Shown here piece by piece: positions 18,973 to 28,589 of a DNA stretch of 59,695 nucleotides. The notes under the pieces are model-generated. The model made no database searches, was not told the origin of the DNA, and saw only the letters and a program-made list of their open reading frames with translations. A program made the translations under genes and the position numbers. The DNA is from Bacteroidales bacterium (GTDB lineage: Bacteria > Bacteroidota > Bacteroidia > Bacteroidales > UBA932): NCBI GenBank assembly GCA_017555445.1, contig JAFZGK010000018.1:1-59695 (forward strand), written 5' to 3'. Within the stretch, counting starts at the first letter, position 1. Each line of letters starts with the position of its first letter.

Positions 18973-19650
18973 ATGCATATGGATAAGGAATTCTTGAAAT
19001 ATACCCGCCTTGAGCATGGAATCAGTTCTATGACCATGCACAGGTACCAGTCTGCGCTTGACGCATACATCAATCCTACGATCCTTGAGGAAAGAAGACT
19101 CAATGTGGCTTCAATGGATGTATTCAGCCGTCTGATGATGGACAGGATCATCTTCCTTGGAGTTCCGATTGATGACGATGTGGCTAATATCGTGACAGCT
19201 CAGCTTCTTTTTCTGGCTTCCAACGATTCGTCAAGCGACATCTCTCTTTATCTCAATACCCCAGGAGGTCAGGTTTCATCTGGTCTTGCGATCTATGACA
19301 CGATGCAGCTCATCGAGCCGGATGTAGCTACTATATGTACTGGAATGGCAGCTTCAATGGGCTCAGTACTTCTTTGTGCAGGAGCAGCAGGAAAGCGATC
19401 TGCTCTTCCTCATTCGAGAGTGATGATCCATCAGCCTCTCGGTGGAGCGCATGGTCAGGCGTCTGATATCCTCATCGCTGCACAGGAGATTGAGAAGATA
19501 AGAAAGGAACTCTATACTATCATTTCCGAGCACTCGGGACAGTCTCTTGAAAAGATTTATGCTGACGGAGACCGTGATTTCTGGATGAATGCCAAGGAAG
19601 CCCTTGAATATGGAATGGTGGACGAGATTCTTACAAAGAGAAGCAGATAA
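18973..19650 (+). CDS. clpP: ATP-dependent Clp protease proteolytic subunit
   Basis: Serine protease core of the ClpXP machine. With the start at 18973 the protein has 225 aa; the ATG at 18979 is equally possible. An in-frame codon at 18931 is rejected because it would run through the terminator hairpin. The catalytic triad is Ser128 (GMAASMG), His153 (HSRVMIHQP) and Asp202 (DRDFW), with spacings of 25 and 49 residues identical to E. coli ClpP. The stop TAA shares one base with the clpX ATG. No promoter is visible after the tig terminator, so expression probably depends on read-through. Confidence 0.95.
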   Translation: MHMDKEFLKYTRLEHGISSMTMHRYQSALDAYINPTILEERRLNVASMDVFSRLMMDRIIFLGVPIDDDVANIVTAQLLFLASNDSSSDISLYLNTPGGQVSSGLAIYDTMQLIEPDVATICTGMAASMGSVLLCAGAAGKRSALPHSRVMIHQPLGGAHGQASDILIAAQEIEKIRKELYTIISEHSGQSLEKIYADGDRDFWMNAKEALEYGMVDEILTKRSR

Positions 19651-20870
19651 TGGCAAAAGGAAAGAATAACAACAGATACTGCATGTTCTGTGGCAGAGGT
19701 GAGAACGAGGTCTCTCTTCTTCTTCAGGGCATGGATGCGTGCATCTGCTCGGACTGTGTGAAGCTTGCACAGGAATATCTTGCTGATTACGATGCATCTG
19801 CAGGAAAGTCTGCCGGCAGATCTCTTGGCAAGGTTGAAACTGATTATAAGCCTAAGGATATCCATGCATATCTTGATCAGTACATCATCGGTCAGGATAG
19901 AGCGAAGAAACTTCTTGCTGTAGCGGTTTACAATCACTACAAGAGACTGAATAATAACCTCTGCGGTGAAAACGATCTTGAACTCGAGAAGTCAAATGTT
20001 CTTATGGTAGGTCCTACGGGTACAGGTAAGACCTTGTTGGCCAAGACTATAGCCAAGCTTCTCAATGTGCCGTTCACAATTGTTGATGCAACAGTTCTTA
20101 CTGAAGCAGGTTATGTAGGAGAGGATGTTGAGAGTATCCTCACACGTCTTCTTCAGGAAGCGGACTTCGATGTAGCCAAGGCTGAGAGAGGTATAGTATT
20201 CATTGACGAAATCGATAAGATTGCCCGTAAGAGTGACAATCCATCGATTACCCGTGACGTATCAGGTGAGGGAGTTCAGCAGGCCATGCTCAAGCTCCTT
20301 GAAGGCAGCGTGGTGAATGTACCGCCCAAGGGTGGACGTAAGCATCCTGAACAGGAATTCCTTCATGTGAACACCCAGAACATCCTTTTCATCTGCGGAG
20401 GTGCTTTTGAGGGTATCGAACGCAGGATAGCTCAGAGACTTAATACTCAGGTGATTGGTTTCGGTGCATCCAACAAGCAGAAGGTGGACAAGGATAACCT
20501 TCTTCAATATGTTGAAGCTCAGGACCTTCGTTCATATGGACTCATCCCTGAGATCATAGGACGTCTCCCGGTTATCACATATCTTGACCATCTTGACAGG
20601 GATGCACTTAAGAGAATACTTGTAGAGCCTAAGAACGCTCTCATGCGTCAGTATGAGAAGATGTTCGAACTGGATGGCATGAAGCTGACTGTCGAACCGG
20701 AAGTCTATGATGTCATTGTGGATACTGCTATAGAGAACAAGCTGGGTGCCCGCGGTCTCCGCTCTATCTGCGAGGCCATCATGACTGATGCCATGTATGA
20801 CGCTCCTTCTTCAGGCAAGAAGTCATTCCGTCTGACAGCAAAGTATGCAAAAGAAAAACTCACAAAATAA
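19650..20870 (+). CDS. clpX: ATP-dependent Clp protease ATP-binding subunit ClpX
   Basis: AAA+ unfoldase that feeds substrates to ClpP; 406 aa, normal length. The N-terminal C4 zinc-binding domain has C11, C14, C33 and C36. Walker A GPTGTGKT lies at about 121-128, Walker B IVFIDEID at about 183-190, and the sensor regions and the GARGLRSI box near the C-terminus are intact. Coupled to clpP through a one-base overlap (TAATG), which fixes their ratio. The M20 peptidase gene begins 2 nt after its stop, so cytoplasmic proteolysis and peptide hydrolysis are likely co-expressed. Confidence 0.97.
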   Translation: MAKGKNNNRYCMFCGRGENEVSLLLQGMDACICSDCVKLAQEYLADYDASAGKSAGRSLGKVETDYKPKDIHAYLDQYIIGQDRAKKLLAVAVYNHYKRLNNNLCGENDLELEKSNVLMVGPTGTGKTLLAKTIAKLLNVPFTIVDATVLTEAGYVGEDVESILTRLLQEADFDVAKAERGIVFIDEIDKIARKSDNPSITRDVSGEGVQQAMLKLLEGSVVNVPPKGGRKHPEQEFLHVNTQNILFICGGAFEGIERRIAQRLNTQVIGFGASNKQKVDKDNLLQYVEAQDLRSYGLIPEIIGRLPVITYLDHLDRDALKRILVEPKNALMRQYEKMFELDGMKLTVEPEVYDVIVDTAIENKLGARGLRSICEAIMTDAMYDAPSSGKKSFRLTAKYAKEKLTK

Positions 20871-20871
20871 T

Positions 20872-22218
20872 ATGAAGAATTACATTGAAACTAATAAGGA
20901 AAGATTCTTTGATGAGCTCTTCAGCCTTCTCAGAATCCCGTCTGTAAGCTCGCTTGAGAAGCATAAGCCTGACATGCAGCGCTGTGCAGAGCGCCTTGTT
21001 GAACTTCTTCTTGAAGCAGGTGCAGATGAGGCAGCTGTCTACCCGACCACAGGTCATCCTGTAGTGTTTGGTCAGAAGATGGTGGATCCATCTCTGCCGA
21101 CAGTCCTTGTATATGGCCACTATGATGTCCAGCCTGTAGATCCGATCGAACTCTGGCATTCGGATCCTTTTGAGCCTGAGATCCGTGACGGTGCAATATA
21201 CGCGCGCGGAGCAAACGATGACAAGGGTCAGCTTTTCATGCATATAAAGGCTTTCGAGTTCCTTGTACGCCAGGGTGCTCTCAAGCATAATGTGAAGTTC
21301 ATCCTTGAGGGTGAAGAAGAGATAGGCAGTCCTTCTCTCGCAGCGTGGGCAACTGACAACAAGGAGCGTCTTGCTGCTGACATCATCCTCGTTTCTGATA
21401 CCACAATGCTTTCAGAATCAGTGCCTTCAATCAACTGCGGAATGCGTGGACTCTCATATGTGGAGGTGAAGGTCACAGGTCCTAACAAGGATCTGCACTC
21501 AGGCCACTATGGTGGAGCGGTTGCGAATCCTATCAACGTGCTTTGTGATATGATATCTTCACTCATAGATAAGGACGGACATATCACTGTCAAAGGATTT
21601 TATGATGATGTTGTGGAGCTTTCTGCAGAGGACAGAGCAAAGCTCTCGCGCGCTCCATTCGATATGCATGAGTATAAGGAATTCCTTGATATCAATGAGG
21701 TCAAGGGTGAAGCCGGTTATACTACTCTTGAGCGTACAGGTATCCGTCCGTGTCTTGACGTGAACGGTATCTGGGGCGGCTATACAGGCGAAGGTGCAAA
21801 GACAGTACTTCCTTCTGTGGCTCATGCAAAGATTTCCATGAGACTTGTACCTAACCAGGACAGCGAGACCATCACACGTCTTTTCAGCGAGCACTTCAAG
21901 GCTATTGCTCCTGACTATGTCAAGGTGGAGGTAATTCCGCATCATGGTGGTAACGGTTTCCTTATACCTATTTCCTCTCCTGCTTACAAGGCAGCTGAGA
22001 AAGCAATGACTGAGGTTTATGGCATTGAGCCTGTTCCATCACGTGGAGGTGGTTCGATTCCGATTCTTGCAGATCTTCAGCGTATTCTTGAGATCGACCC
22101 GCTTCTCATGGGCTTCGGACTTGAGCGTGATACGATCCATTCACCTAACGAAAGCTATCTTCTCAAACAGCTCTTTGCAGGTATGGAGGCAATAGCATTG
22201 TTCTATAAGTATTATTGA
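20872..22218 (+). CDS. M20-family dipeptidase
   Basis: A 448-residue di-zinc metallopeptidase of family M20 (CNDP-like dipeptidase group). Metal and catalytic residues are visible: GHYDVQP (82-88, H83 and D85), the bridging Asp in ARGANDDKGQ (111-120) and the catalytic Glu pair in EGEEEIG (146-152). The start at 20872 (MKNYIETNKERF) fits the family; an earlier in-frame ATG would overlap clpX by 26 bp. No signal peptide, so cytoplasmic. The placement right after clpPX suggests a role in finishing degradation of peptides released by ClpXP, an inference from context. Confidence 0.93.
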   Translation: MKNYIETNKERFFDELFSLLRIPSVSSLEKHKPDMQRCAERLVELLLEAGADEAAVYPTTGHPVVFGQKMVDPSLPTVLVYGHYDVQPVDPIELWHSDPFEPEIRDGAIYARGANDDKGQLFMHIKAFEFLVRQGALKHNVKFILEGEEEIGSPSLAAWATDNKERLAADIILVSDTTMLSESVPSINCGMRGLSYVEVKVTGPNKDLHSGHYGGAVANPINVLCDMISSLIDKDGHITVKGFYDDVVELSAEDRAKLSRAPFDMHEYKEFLDINEVKGEAGYTTLERTGIRPCLDVNGIWGGYTGEGAKTVLPSVAHAKISMRLVPNQDSETITRLFSEHFKAIAPDYVKVEVIPHHGGNGFLIPISSPAYKAAEKAMTEVYGIEPVPSRGGGSIPILADLQRILEIDPLLMGFGLERDTIHSPNESYLLKQLFAGMEAIALFYKYY

Positions 22219-22220
22219 TT

Positions 22221-23063
22221 ATGAATAGAAAGGAATTATTTGATCAGATTCAGGCGAAGAAAAGCATGCTCTGCGTAGGCCTGGATGTGGATTTTGATAA
22301 GATGCCTGAGCATGTCAAGGCTCTGGCACATAAGGGTGAGCTTGCAATCAAGGGTGAACTCTTCAAAGGTAAGGCACGTTCAATCATAGAATTCAACAAG
22401 GCTATTGTTGATGCTACTGCTCCTCATTGTGTGGCATATAAGCCTAACCTTGCATTCTATGAGTGCTATGGCATCGACGGCATGCGTGCGCTCGATGCTA
22501 CAGTTGACTATATCCGCAGCAAGTATCCGGAGATATTCCTTATTGCTGATGCAAAGAGGGGAGATATCGGAAACACAGCCAAGATGTATGCGAAGGCATT
22601 CTTTGAGGAGATGGATTTCGACGCTGTGACAATCGCTCCGTACATGGGTGCAGACAGTGTGACACCATTCCTTGAGTATAAGGACAAGTGGGCTATCGTG
22701 CTTGCACTTACATCAAATGCTTCTGCATATCAGTTCCAGAATGCAGTAAAGGACGGCAAGCCGCTTTATCAGGCAGTCATGGAGGAAATGATGGAGATTT
22801 CGACTCCGGACAACATGATGTTCGTAGTCGGTGCTACCAAGGCAGACAAGCTTCAGGAACTCCGCAGCTTCTGTCCTGACAACTTCTTCCTTGTGCCAGG
22901 AGTCGGCGCACAGGGTGGTTCGGCTGAAGAGGTAATAGCACATGGTGCCAACGATCATGGTGGTCTTCTGATCAACTCTTCACGCGGCATCCTCTTCGCA
23001 GACAGCACAGAGAACTATGCTAAGGTTGCAGCAGAGGTCGCTGCCCATACTGCAAATCTTTAA
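22221..23063 (+). CDS. pyrF: Orotidine 5'-phosphate decarboxylase
   Basis: Last step of UMP synthesis, OMP to UMP plus CO2. At 280 aa it belongs to the longer subfamily 2 of OMP decarboxylases common in Bacteroidota. The catalytic DAKRGD motif lies at 110-115, the substrate loop LCVGLD at 17-22 and the phosphate-binding PGVGAQGG and SRG regions near the C-terminus. The ATG at 22221 is chosen over an in-frame TTG at 22215 that would overlap the peptidase stop. It is the last gene of the tig-clp run and ends in a terminator. Confidence 0.96.
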   Translation: MNRKELFDQIQAKKSMLCVGLDVDFDKMPEHVKALAHKGELAIKGELFKGKARSIIEFNKAIVDATAPHCVAYKPNLAFYECYGIDGMRALDATVDYIRSKYPEIFLIADAKRGDIGNTAKMYAKAFFEEMDFDAVTIAPYMGADSVTPFLEYKDKWAIVLALTSNASAYQFQNAVKDGKPLYQAVMEEMMEISTPDNMMFVVGATKADKLQELRSFCPDNFFLVPGVGAQGGSAEEVIAHGANDHGGLLINSSRGILFADSTENYAKVAAEVAAHTANL

Positions 23064-23080
23064 CGGATTTCAATATAATC

Positions 23081-23121
23081 ATCAGTCCGGGAATCATTAA
23101 GATTTCCGGACTGATTTTTTT
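23081..23121 (+). terminator. Terminator after pyrF
   Basis: ATCAGTCCGG/CCGGACTGAT, a 10-bp stem with an AT-rich loop, then a run of seven Ts. Confidence 0.9.
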
Positions 23122-23132
23122 GTCCTGCCCAC

Positions 23133-23163
23133 AAAAAAAGTGGATGCCCGAACGGACATCCAC
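23133..23163 (-). terminator. Terminator after pckA
   Basis: On the minus strand GTGGATG/CATCCAC (7-bp stem plus inner partial pairing) is followed by TTTTTTT. It sits back to back with the pyrF terminator and insulates the convergent genes. Confidence 0.88.
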
Positions 23164-23189
23164 TATATTAAGTCTTAATCTGTTTCAGA

Positions 23190-24797
23190 TTAGAGTACTG
23201 GACCAGCAGCTACGAGAGACTTACCGAGGTCGTTACCAGTGAACTTAGCGAAGTTCTTGATGAAGCGGCCTGCGAGATCCTTAGCCTTCTCCTCCCACTG
23301 GCAAGCGCACTCGTAAGTGTCGCGTGGGTCGAGGATAGCTGGGTCAACGCCTGGGAGTTCTGTAGGAACTGTGAAGTTGAAGTAAGGGATCTGCTTTGTA
23401 GGAGCCTTGTCGATAGAACCGTCGAGGATTGCGTCGATGATTCCGCGAGTATCCTTGATAGAGATACGCTTACCTGTACCGTTCCAACCAGTGTTTACGA
23501 GGTATGCCTTAGCACCAACCTTCTCCATTCTCTTAACGAGCTCCTCACCATACTTGGTTGGGTGGAGTGAAAGGAATGCTGCACCGAAGCAAGCTGAGAA
23601 AGTAGGAGTTGGCTCAGTGATACCACGCTCTGTACCTGCAAGCTTAGCTGTGAAGCCTGAGAGGAAGTAGTACTGAGTCTGCTCTGGAGTAAGGATAGAA
23701 ACTGGAGGGAGAACTCCGAATGCGTCAGCTGAAAGGAAGATAACCTGCTGAGCGTGAGGACCCTTAGAAACTGGCTTAACGATGTTGTCGATGTGGTCGA
23801 TAGGGTAAGAAACGCGAGTGTTCTCAGTTACGCTCTTGTCAGTGAAGTCGATCTTACCGTTCTCATCTACTGTAACGTTCTCGAGGAGAGCGTTGCGGCG
23901 GATAGCCTTGTAGATGTCTGGCTCAGAAACTGGGTCAAGGTTGATAACCTTAGCGTAGCAACCACCCTCGTAGTTGAATACACCCTCGTCATCCCAACCA
24001 TGCTCGTCGTCACCGATGAGGAGACGCTTAGGGTCTGTTGAAAGGGTAGTCTTACCTGTACCAGAAAGACCGAAGAAGATAGCTGTGCTCTTTCCTTCCT
24101 TGTCTGTGTTAGCTGAACAGTGCATTGAAGCGATGCCACGGAGTGGGTTGTAGTAGTTCATGAGTGAGAAGATACCCTTCTTCATCTCACCACCATACCA
24201 AGTGTTAAGGATTACCTGCTCCTTAGTCTTGAGGTTGAATACAGTTGCAGTCTCAGAGTTGAGGCCGAGCTCCTGATAGTTGTCAACCTTAGCCTTTGAT
24301 GCGTTGTAGCATACGAAATCAGGCTCACCATAGTTTGCGAGTTCCTCAGCTGTAGGGCGGATGAACATGTTAGTCACGAAGTGTGCCTGCCATGCAACCT
24401 CTACGATGAAACGTACCTTAAGGCGTGTAGCCTCGTTAGTACCGCAGAATGTATCAACAACATAAAGCTTCTTGCCTGAGAGCTGCTTTACAGCCTTAGC
24501 GCGAAGGTCGTTCCAAGCTTCCTCAGAACATGGCTTGTTGTCGTTCTTGTACTCCTCTGATGTCCACCATACAGTATTCTCGCTAGCCTCGTTCTTTACG
24601 AAGAACTTGTCCTTAGGAGAACGACCTGTATAGATACCAGTCATTACGTTAACTGTATCAAGCTCAGTGAGCTGGCCTTTCTCATAGCCCTCGAGCTCAG
24701 CCTTAGTCTCCTCAGCGAAGAGAACCTCATAAGACGGGTTGTGAACGATTTCCTTTACATCGGTAATACCGTACTTGGTCAAATCAAGTGTGCTCAT
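23190..24797 (-). CDS. pckA: Phosphoenolpyruvate carboxykinase (ATP)
   Basis: A 535-residue ATP-type PEP carboxykinase interconverting oxaloacetate and PEP. In Bacteroidota it often runs in the carboxylating direction during succinate fermentation. Visible sites are the substrate motif TGRSPKDKF (57-65), the kinase-1a P-loop GLSGTGKT (243-250) and the metal site LIGDDEHGW (260-268). The length is family-typical and no residue is missing. It is monocistronic with a consensus promoter about 85 bp upstream and a terminator. It uses a restricted codon set (GTA, GCT, AAG, GAG favoured), consistent with high expression. Confidence 0.97.
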   Translation of the reverse strand: MSTLDLTKYGITDVKEIVHNPSYEVLFAEETKAELEGYEKGQLTELDTVNVMTGIYTGRSPKDKFFVKNEASENTVWWTSEEYKNDNKPCSEEAWNDLRAKAVKQLSGKKLYVVDTFCGTNEATRLKVRFIVEVAWQAHFVTNMFIRPTAEELANYGEPDFVCYNASKAKVDNYQELGLNSETATVFNLKTKEQVILNTWYGGEMKKGIFSLMNYYNPLRGIASMHCSANTDKEGKSTAIFFGLSGTGKTTLSTDPKRLLIGDDEHGWDDEGVFNYEGGCYAKVINLDPVSEPDIYKAIRRNALLENVTVDENGKIDFTDKSVTENTRVSYPIDHIDNIVKPVSKGPHAQQVIFLSADAFGVLPPVSILTPEQTQYYFLSGFTAKLAGTERGITEPTPTFSACFGAAFLSLHPTKYGEELVKRMEKVGAKAYLVNTGWNGTGKRISIKDTRGIIDAILDGSIDKAPTKQIPYFNFTVPTELPGVDPAILDPRDTYECACQWEEKAKDLAGRFIKNFAKFTGNDLGKSLVAAGPVL

Positions 24798-24881
24798 AAT
24801 TTTTTTAAAAATGTTTTATTAGGTTTAACTCAAATTTCCGTTTTCTGCTACTTTGGGACCAGACCCTAGTATACATCGGTG

Positions 24882-24912
24882 CAAAAATAAACTTTTTTTA
24901 CGATTATACAAA
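24882..24912 (-). promoter_or_regulatory. Promoter of pckA
   Basis: Minus strand TTTG (24909-24912), 19-nt spacer, TATTTTTG (24882-24889); exact consensus. Leaves a leader of about 80 nt with no recognised riboswitch. Confidence 0.85.
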
Positions 24913-24958
24913 CTCAAAAGATGATAAAATTACTAAATTTGTCCCATAAAATCTGAAT

Positions 24959-26851
24959 ATGACAGCGCTTGAGACATTGAAGGAATTTTGGGGTTACGAG
25001 TCCTTCCGTCCGAAGCAGGAAGATATAGTAAATTCCGCTTTGGAAGGCAGGGACGCCCTTGCCATTCTTCCTACTGGAGGAGGTAAATCCGTGTGTTTTC
25101 AAGTGCCTGCCATGATGCGTGAAGGAATAGCCATTGTAGTTACGCCTCTTATTGCACTTATGAAGGATCAGGTGCAGAACCTGAATGATAGAGGTATCAG
25201 AGCTTTGTGTGTGAATGCCGGAATGGGTCGCAGGGAAGTCGATCTCACACTCAATAATGCTGCATATGGTGATTTCAAGTTCTTGTATGTATCTCCAGAA
25301 CGATTAGGCACATCGCTATTCCGTCAATATGTGCGGGAGATGAATGTCAGCTTCATAGTAGTTGACGAAGCACATTGTATATCTCAGTGGGGCTATGATT
25401 TTCGTCCCGATTATCTTCAGATCGGCAAGCTGCGTGAATTAGTTGATGCGCCTGTTATTGCTCTTACAGCAACAGCTACACCTCAAGTTGCAGAGGATAT
25501 AATGGAGCGTCTCGGTTTCAAGGAGAGATGTCTGATAAAAACAGGTTTCGAACGTCCGAATCTTTCATATATAGTACGTATGTGTGAAGATAAGCTAGGG
25601 CAGCTTCTGAACATCTGCAGCAGTGTCAAAGGAACCGGAATAGTATATGTACGTAGCCGTGCGAAGACAGAAGAATTAGCCTCGTTTCTGAATGCGAACG
25701 GAGTGCAGGCTTCGTTCTACCATGCCGGCCTCGGTCAGGAATCCAGGACGGACAGACAGGTCAGGTGGAAGTCGGGAAATATAAGGGTAATGGTCTGCAC
25801 TAATGCGTTCGGTATGGGGATCGATAAACCCGACGTACGTTTCGTTGTACATTTTGATGTTCCGGATAGCCCTGAAGCGTATTTTCAGGAAGCGGGTCGT
25901 GGAGGACGCGACGGAAAGAGAAGTTATGCTGTCCTGCTCTGGAATTCTACGGATCTAAAGAGACTGCGTCAGATTGCTACAGTCTCATTCCCTTCGCTCG
26001 AATATATCGAAGACATATACCACAAGGTTCATATCTTTTATGACATTCCATATGAAGCAGGTGAAGGCCGTCAGCTGAAATTTGATCTTGATGAGTTTAG
26101 TCGTCATTTCAAGCTTCAGCGCCAATCAGCATATTATGCTCTCATCTATATAGAAAGGACAGGGCATTGGACACTTTCAGAAGATGTCGATATTTCTACG
26201 AAAGTACAGATGATGGTAGATCGTAATGATCTGTATGATATAGAGTTGGAGGATCCTAGACTGGTGTATCTTCTGGAACTGCTTATGCGCAGGTATACAG
26301 GCTTGTTCTCTTATCCTGTAGCAGTGGATGAGGACTATCTAGCTTCTCAGATAGGGGTTCAGGTGCCTATGCTCCGACAACTGTTATATAAACTTTCTCT
26401 TGAACATATCATCAGATATATCCCATGCGATCACGCGACCGTTCTTTATCTTCACCATGACAGGTTGCGCCCGAAAAATGTGAACCTGGATCCTGAAAGA
26501 TATGAGATGCTTAAGAACTCATACGTCGATCGTATGCAGAAGATGATAGACTATGTCAGCGAAGAAGATGTATGTCGTAGCTCATATCTGCTTGAATATT
26601 TCGGTCAGAATGAATCTCCTGATTGTGGCACTTGCGATATCTGCCGTGCAGGCAAAACAAAATCCGCAAAGTCGTCTGACCTTGCGGATGAAATTGTTTC
26701 ATATGTAAATGGTGAAATGTCCGGCAATTATTCCTTGGAGGATTTTCTCCGTCATTTCGGACATACTTCTTCAGAATCATCATCTGAGGACTATGTTGCC
26801 ACCCTTCGCCGTCTTATCGATAGGGGTACCATTCCACCACCTCAAATCTGA
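24959..26851 (+). CDS. recQ: ATP-dependent DNA helicase RecQ
   Basis: A 630-residue 3'-5' superfamily 2 helicase acting in recombination and fork repair. Walker A LPTGGGKS (37-44), DEAHCISQWG from about residue 135, TATAT motif III, and motif VI QEAGRGGRD are intact. The RecQ-Ct zinc site is C539, C556, C559, C562. A short C-terminal tail follows, and I see no clear HRDC domain, so this may be the HRDC-less paralogue that Bacteroidota often carry. A -7-like TAAATTTG lies at 24934-24941. The stop is only 4 bp from the stop of the convergent M56 gene. Confidence 0.95.
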   Translation: MTALETLKEFWGYESFRPKQEDIVNSALEGRDALAILPTGGGKSVCFQVPAMMREGIAIVVTPLIALMKDQVQNLNDRGIRALCVNAGMGRREVDLTLNNAAYGDFKFLYVSPERLGTSLFRQYVREMNVSFIVVDEAHCISQWGYDFRPDYLQIGKLRELVDAPVIALTATATPQVAEDIMERLGFKERCLIKTGFERPNLSYIVRMCEDKLGQLLNICSSVKGTGIVYVRSRAKTEELASFLNANGVQASFYHAGLGQESRTDRQVRWKSGNIRVMVCTNAFGMGIDKPDVRFVVHFDVPDSPEAYFQEAGRGGRDGKRSYAVLLWNSTDLKRLRQIATVSFPSLEYIEDIYHKVHIFYDIPYEAGEGRQLKFDLDEFSRHFKLQRQSAYYALIYIERTGHWTLSEDVDISTKVQMMVDRNDLYDIELEDPRLVYLLELLMRRYTGLFSYPVAVDEDYLASQIGVQVPMLRQLLYKLSLEHIIRYIPCDHATVLYLHHDRLRPKNVNLDPERYEMLKNSYVDRMQKMIDYVSEEDVCRSSYLLEYFGQNESPDCGTCDICRAGKTKSAKSSDLADEIVSYVNGEMSGNYSLEDFLRHFGHTSSESSSEDYVATLRRLIDRGTIPPPQI

Positions 26852-26855
26852 TTTC

Positions 26856-28115
26856 TTAGTTCGCTTTGAACACTATTGGAATTGTGAATGACACAGGAAC
26901 TGCCTTTCCTTCATGCATACCTGGTGTCCAATCTGGTGACATACTGATGATGCGTGCCGCTTCTGCGTCAAGCTTTTCGTGAACACCTCTGAGTACTTTT
27001 ACATCAGAAACCTTTCCGTCAACACCGATTGTGAAGCTTAGGACCACTCTTCCGGAAATTCCTTCTTCCTTGCACTCTTCAGGATATGTAAGCTGTGATC
27101 CGATCCACTGAGCAAATGTGTTGGCATCACCTCCGTTGAAGGTAGGCTTGATCTCTACCGTACCGAAATCCTGAGCTTCCTGAGTGCTCTGGTCGACAGT
27201 CTCTGCTGCTACCTCGGCTTTATTCTGCTTGTTATTAGGCTGGGCGCAGAAACACATTGTAAAAGCCATGAAAGGGATGCAGACAAGATATCCGAGTCTC
27301 ATCCACTTGTTTGTTTTTTCTTTGTACATCATAGTAATACGGTTTTTGAGTTTTGAGTGATTGAATCCGTTTGCAAGTTGGAAACGCTTTACTCCAACAG
27401 CTTTCTTTACAAGAAGCAGTTGATATTGAGTAGCGTCTATACCTTCTTTTATTGTAAGGGCATCAGCCTCATATTCGTGAAGCATCTTGAGCTCCGTACG
27501 TGCTATCCATACGAGCGGATTGAACCAGTGGAGGATAGTGATTGCTGAGTAAATGAACAGGTCAATGGAATGACGGCATTTCACATGCATTCTTTCATGT
27601 GTCAAGATCGCCGGATTTTCTTCAAGATCCGTTCTGCTCATGACTATGTTTCTGCCACAACTGAATGACGGAGTGTCTTTGTCAATTATTCTTACAATGA
27701 TTCCGTCTTTTTCTGTCTTTGCCGCTGACTTTATGACCTGTAACATCTGATAGTATGATCTGATTGTCAGTGAAAGTGAAATCAGAGCCCCTGATATGAA
27801 GATAAGGTCCAAGATGCTTAAAGGGAATGTTCTGTCCGATGCTCCATCCACTGTAATTTCTTCCAATTGTTCAGTGTAGGAACTATTCAACATATTCTCG
27901 ATGATAGACATCGGCGTTTCGATACCTTGTCCGAATGGCATCTGAATATCGACTATAGGCAATGCTAGACATGTAAACATACCTGCCATGAACATTATCC
28001 TGTTGAGACGGAAGAACGTAGTCCTTCTCATCAACAACATATAGAATGCGATGAATACAGAAAGGTAGATTGTACTTTCAATCAAATATAATATCACGCT
28101 GGTCATAGTTAACAT
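26856..28115 (-). CDS. BlaR1-like M56 membrane metallopeptidase with C-terminal TonB domain
   Basis: A 419-residue membrane protein. Helices lie at about 8-28, 38-54, 100-120, 185-205 and 267-285. The M56 zinc protease motif HERMH is at 173-177, with the downstream H-E-Y-E-A-D at 213-218 supplying the third ligand. In place of the penicillin-binding sensor of BlaR1/MecR1, the C-terminus (about 318-419) is a TonB C-terminal-like domain (YPEECKEEGISGRVVLSF, VDGKVSDVKVLRG). This fusion is widespread in Bacteroidota. It overlaps the upstream blaI-like gene by 7 bp if the ATG at 28115 is used (ATG at 28106 is the alternative). The pair probably forms a membrane-signal/repressor-cleavage switch with an unknown signal; no beta-lactamase is nearby. 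Confidence 0.88.
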   Translation of the reverse strand: MLTMTSVILYLIESTIYLSVFIAFYMLLMRRTTFFRLNRIMFMAGMFTCLALPIVDIQMPFGQGIETPMSIIENMLNSSYTEQLEEITVDGASDRTFPLSILDLIFISGALISLSLTIRSYYQMLQVIKSAAKTEKDGIIVRIIDKDTPSFSCGRNIVMSRTDLEENPAILTHERMHVKCRHSIDLFIYSAITILHWFNPLVWIARTELKMLHEYEADALTIKEGIDATQYQLLLVKKAVGVKRFQLANGFNHSKLKNRITMMYKEKTNKWMRLGYLVCIPFMAFTMCFCAQPNNKQNKAEVAAETVDQSTQEAQDFGTVEIKPTFNGGDANTFAQWIGSQLTYPEECKEEGISGRVVLSFTIGVDGKVSDVKVLRGVHEKLDAEAARIISMSPDWTPGMHEGKAVPVSFTIPIVFKAN

Positions 28116-28471
28116 TTACGACGGCTTTCTATTTCTGCTATCAGAGCCTTCAATTCTTCAAGGTCAATCTTTTCTTCTTCGACGAACTGCGAAACAACGC
28201 TTGAGTACGAATTGTTATAATACTGCTCCACTACGGACTTGATAGTGTTTCCGCTGTATTCCTTTTCGGAGATTACAGGAACATAAAGGAAGGTATTGGC
28301 GATAGGCTTGCGTGTCACGAATCCTTTTTCTTCCAGGAACTTCACCTGAGTAGCCACTGTATTATAATTTGGCTTTGGCTCTGGAATGTAATTAAGGATA
28401 TCTCTGATGAACATTTCTCCATGTTCCCAGAAGATTGTCATGATCTCTTCCTCTTTTATAGTAAGTTTCAT
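28109..28471 (-). CDS. BlaI/MecI-family transcriptional repressor
   Basis: A 120-residue winged-helix repressor (Penicillinase_R, PF03965). The DNA-binding half (about 1-70) includes the recognition region PNYNTVATQVKFLEEKGFV; the C-terminal half is the dimerisation and cleavage region. It is expected to repress its own operon until cleaved by the M56 partner encoded directly downstream. A perfect -7 box TAATTTTG at 28494-28501 precedes it, and its -33 region falls in the centre of a perfect 12-bp inverted repeat (28512-28540), a good candidate operator. Confidence 0.92.
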   Translation of the reverse strand: MKLTIKEEEIMTIFWEHGEMFIRDILNYIPEPKPNYNTVATQVKFLEEKGFVTRKPIANTFLYVPVISEKEYSGNTIKSVVEQYYNNSYSSVVSQFVEEEKIDLEELKALIAEIESRRKC

Positions 28472-28501
28472 AAACTTTTTATTTACTCCAATGCAAAATT
28501 A

Positions 28502-28540
28502 GTGAAAAAAATAAAACTCCTAATAAATTTAGGAGTTTTA
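28502..28540 (-). promoter_or_regulatory. Perfect dyad upstream of blaI: operator and/or terminator
   Basis: TAAAACTCCTAA (28512-28523), 5-nt centre, TTAGGAGTTTTA (28529-28540): a perfect 12-bp inverted repeat. On the minus strand it is followed by a T-rich run, so it can terminate the upstream hydrolase gene. It also covers the place where the blaI -33 element should be, so repressor binding there would block transcription. The canonical Gram-positive TACA/TGTA BlaI box is absent. Confidence 0.6.
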
Positions 28541-28589
28541 CTAAATCTTTTCGGATATCATCCTAAAAAGACTATTTTTCCTGCAACGA

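Noticed and set aside
24798..24881. Riboswitch in the pckA leader
   Set aside because: The ~80-nt leader has no stable multi-helix fold or known aptamer signature that I can recognise.
26856..28471. Beta-lactam resistance operon
   Set aside because: The BlaR1-like protein lacks the penicillin-binding domain and no beta-lactamase or mecA-like gene is present.
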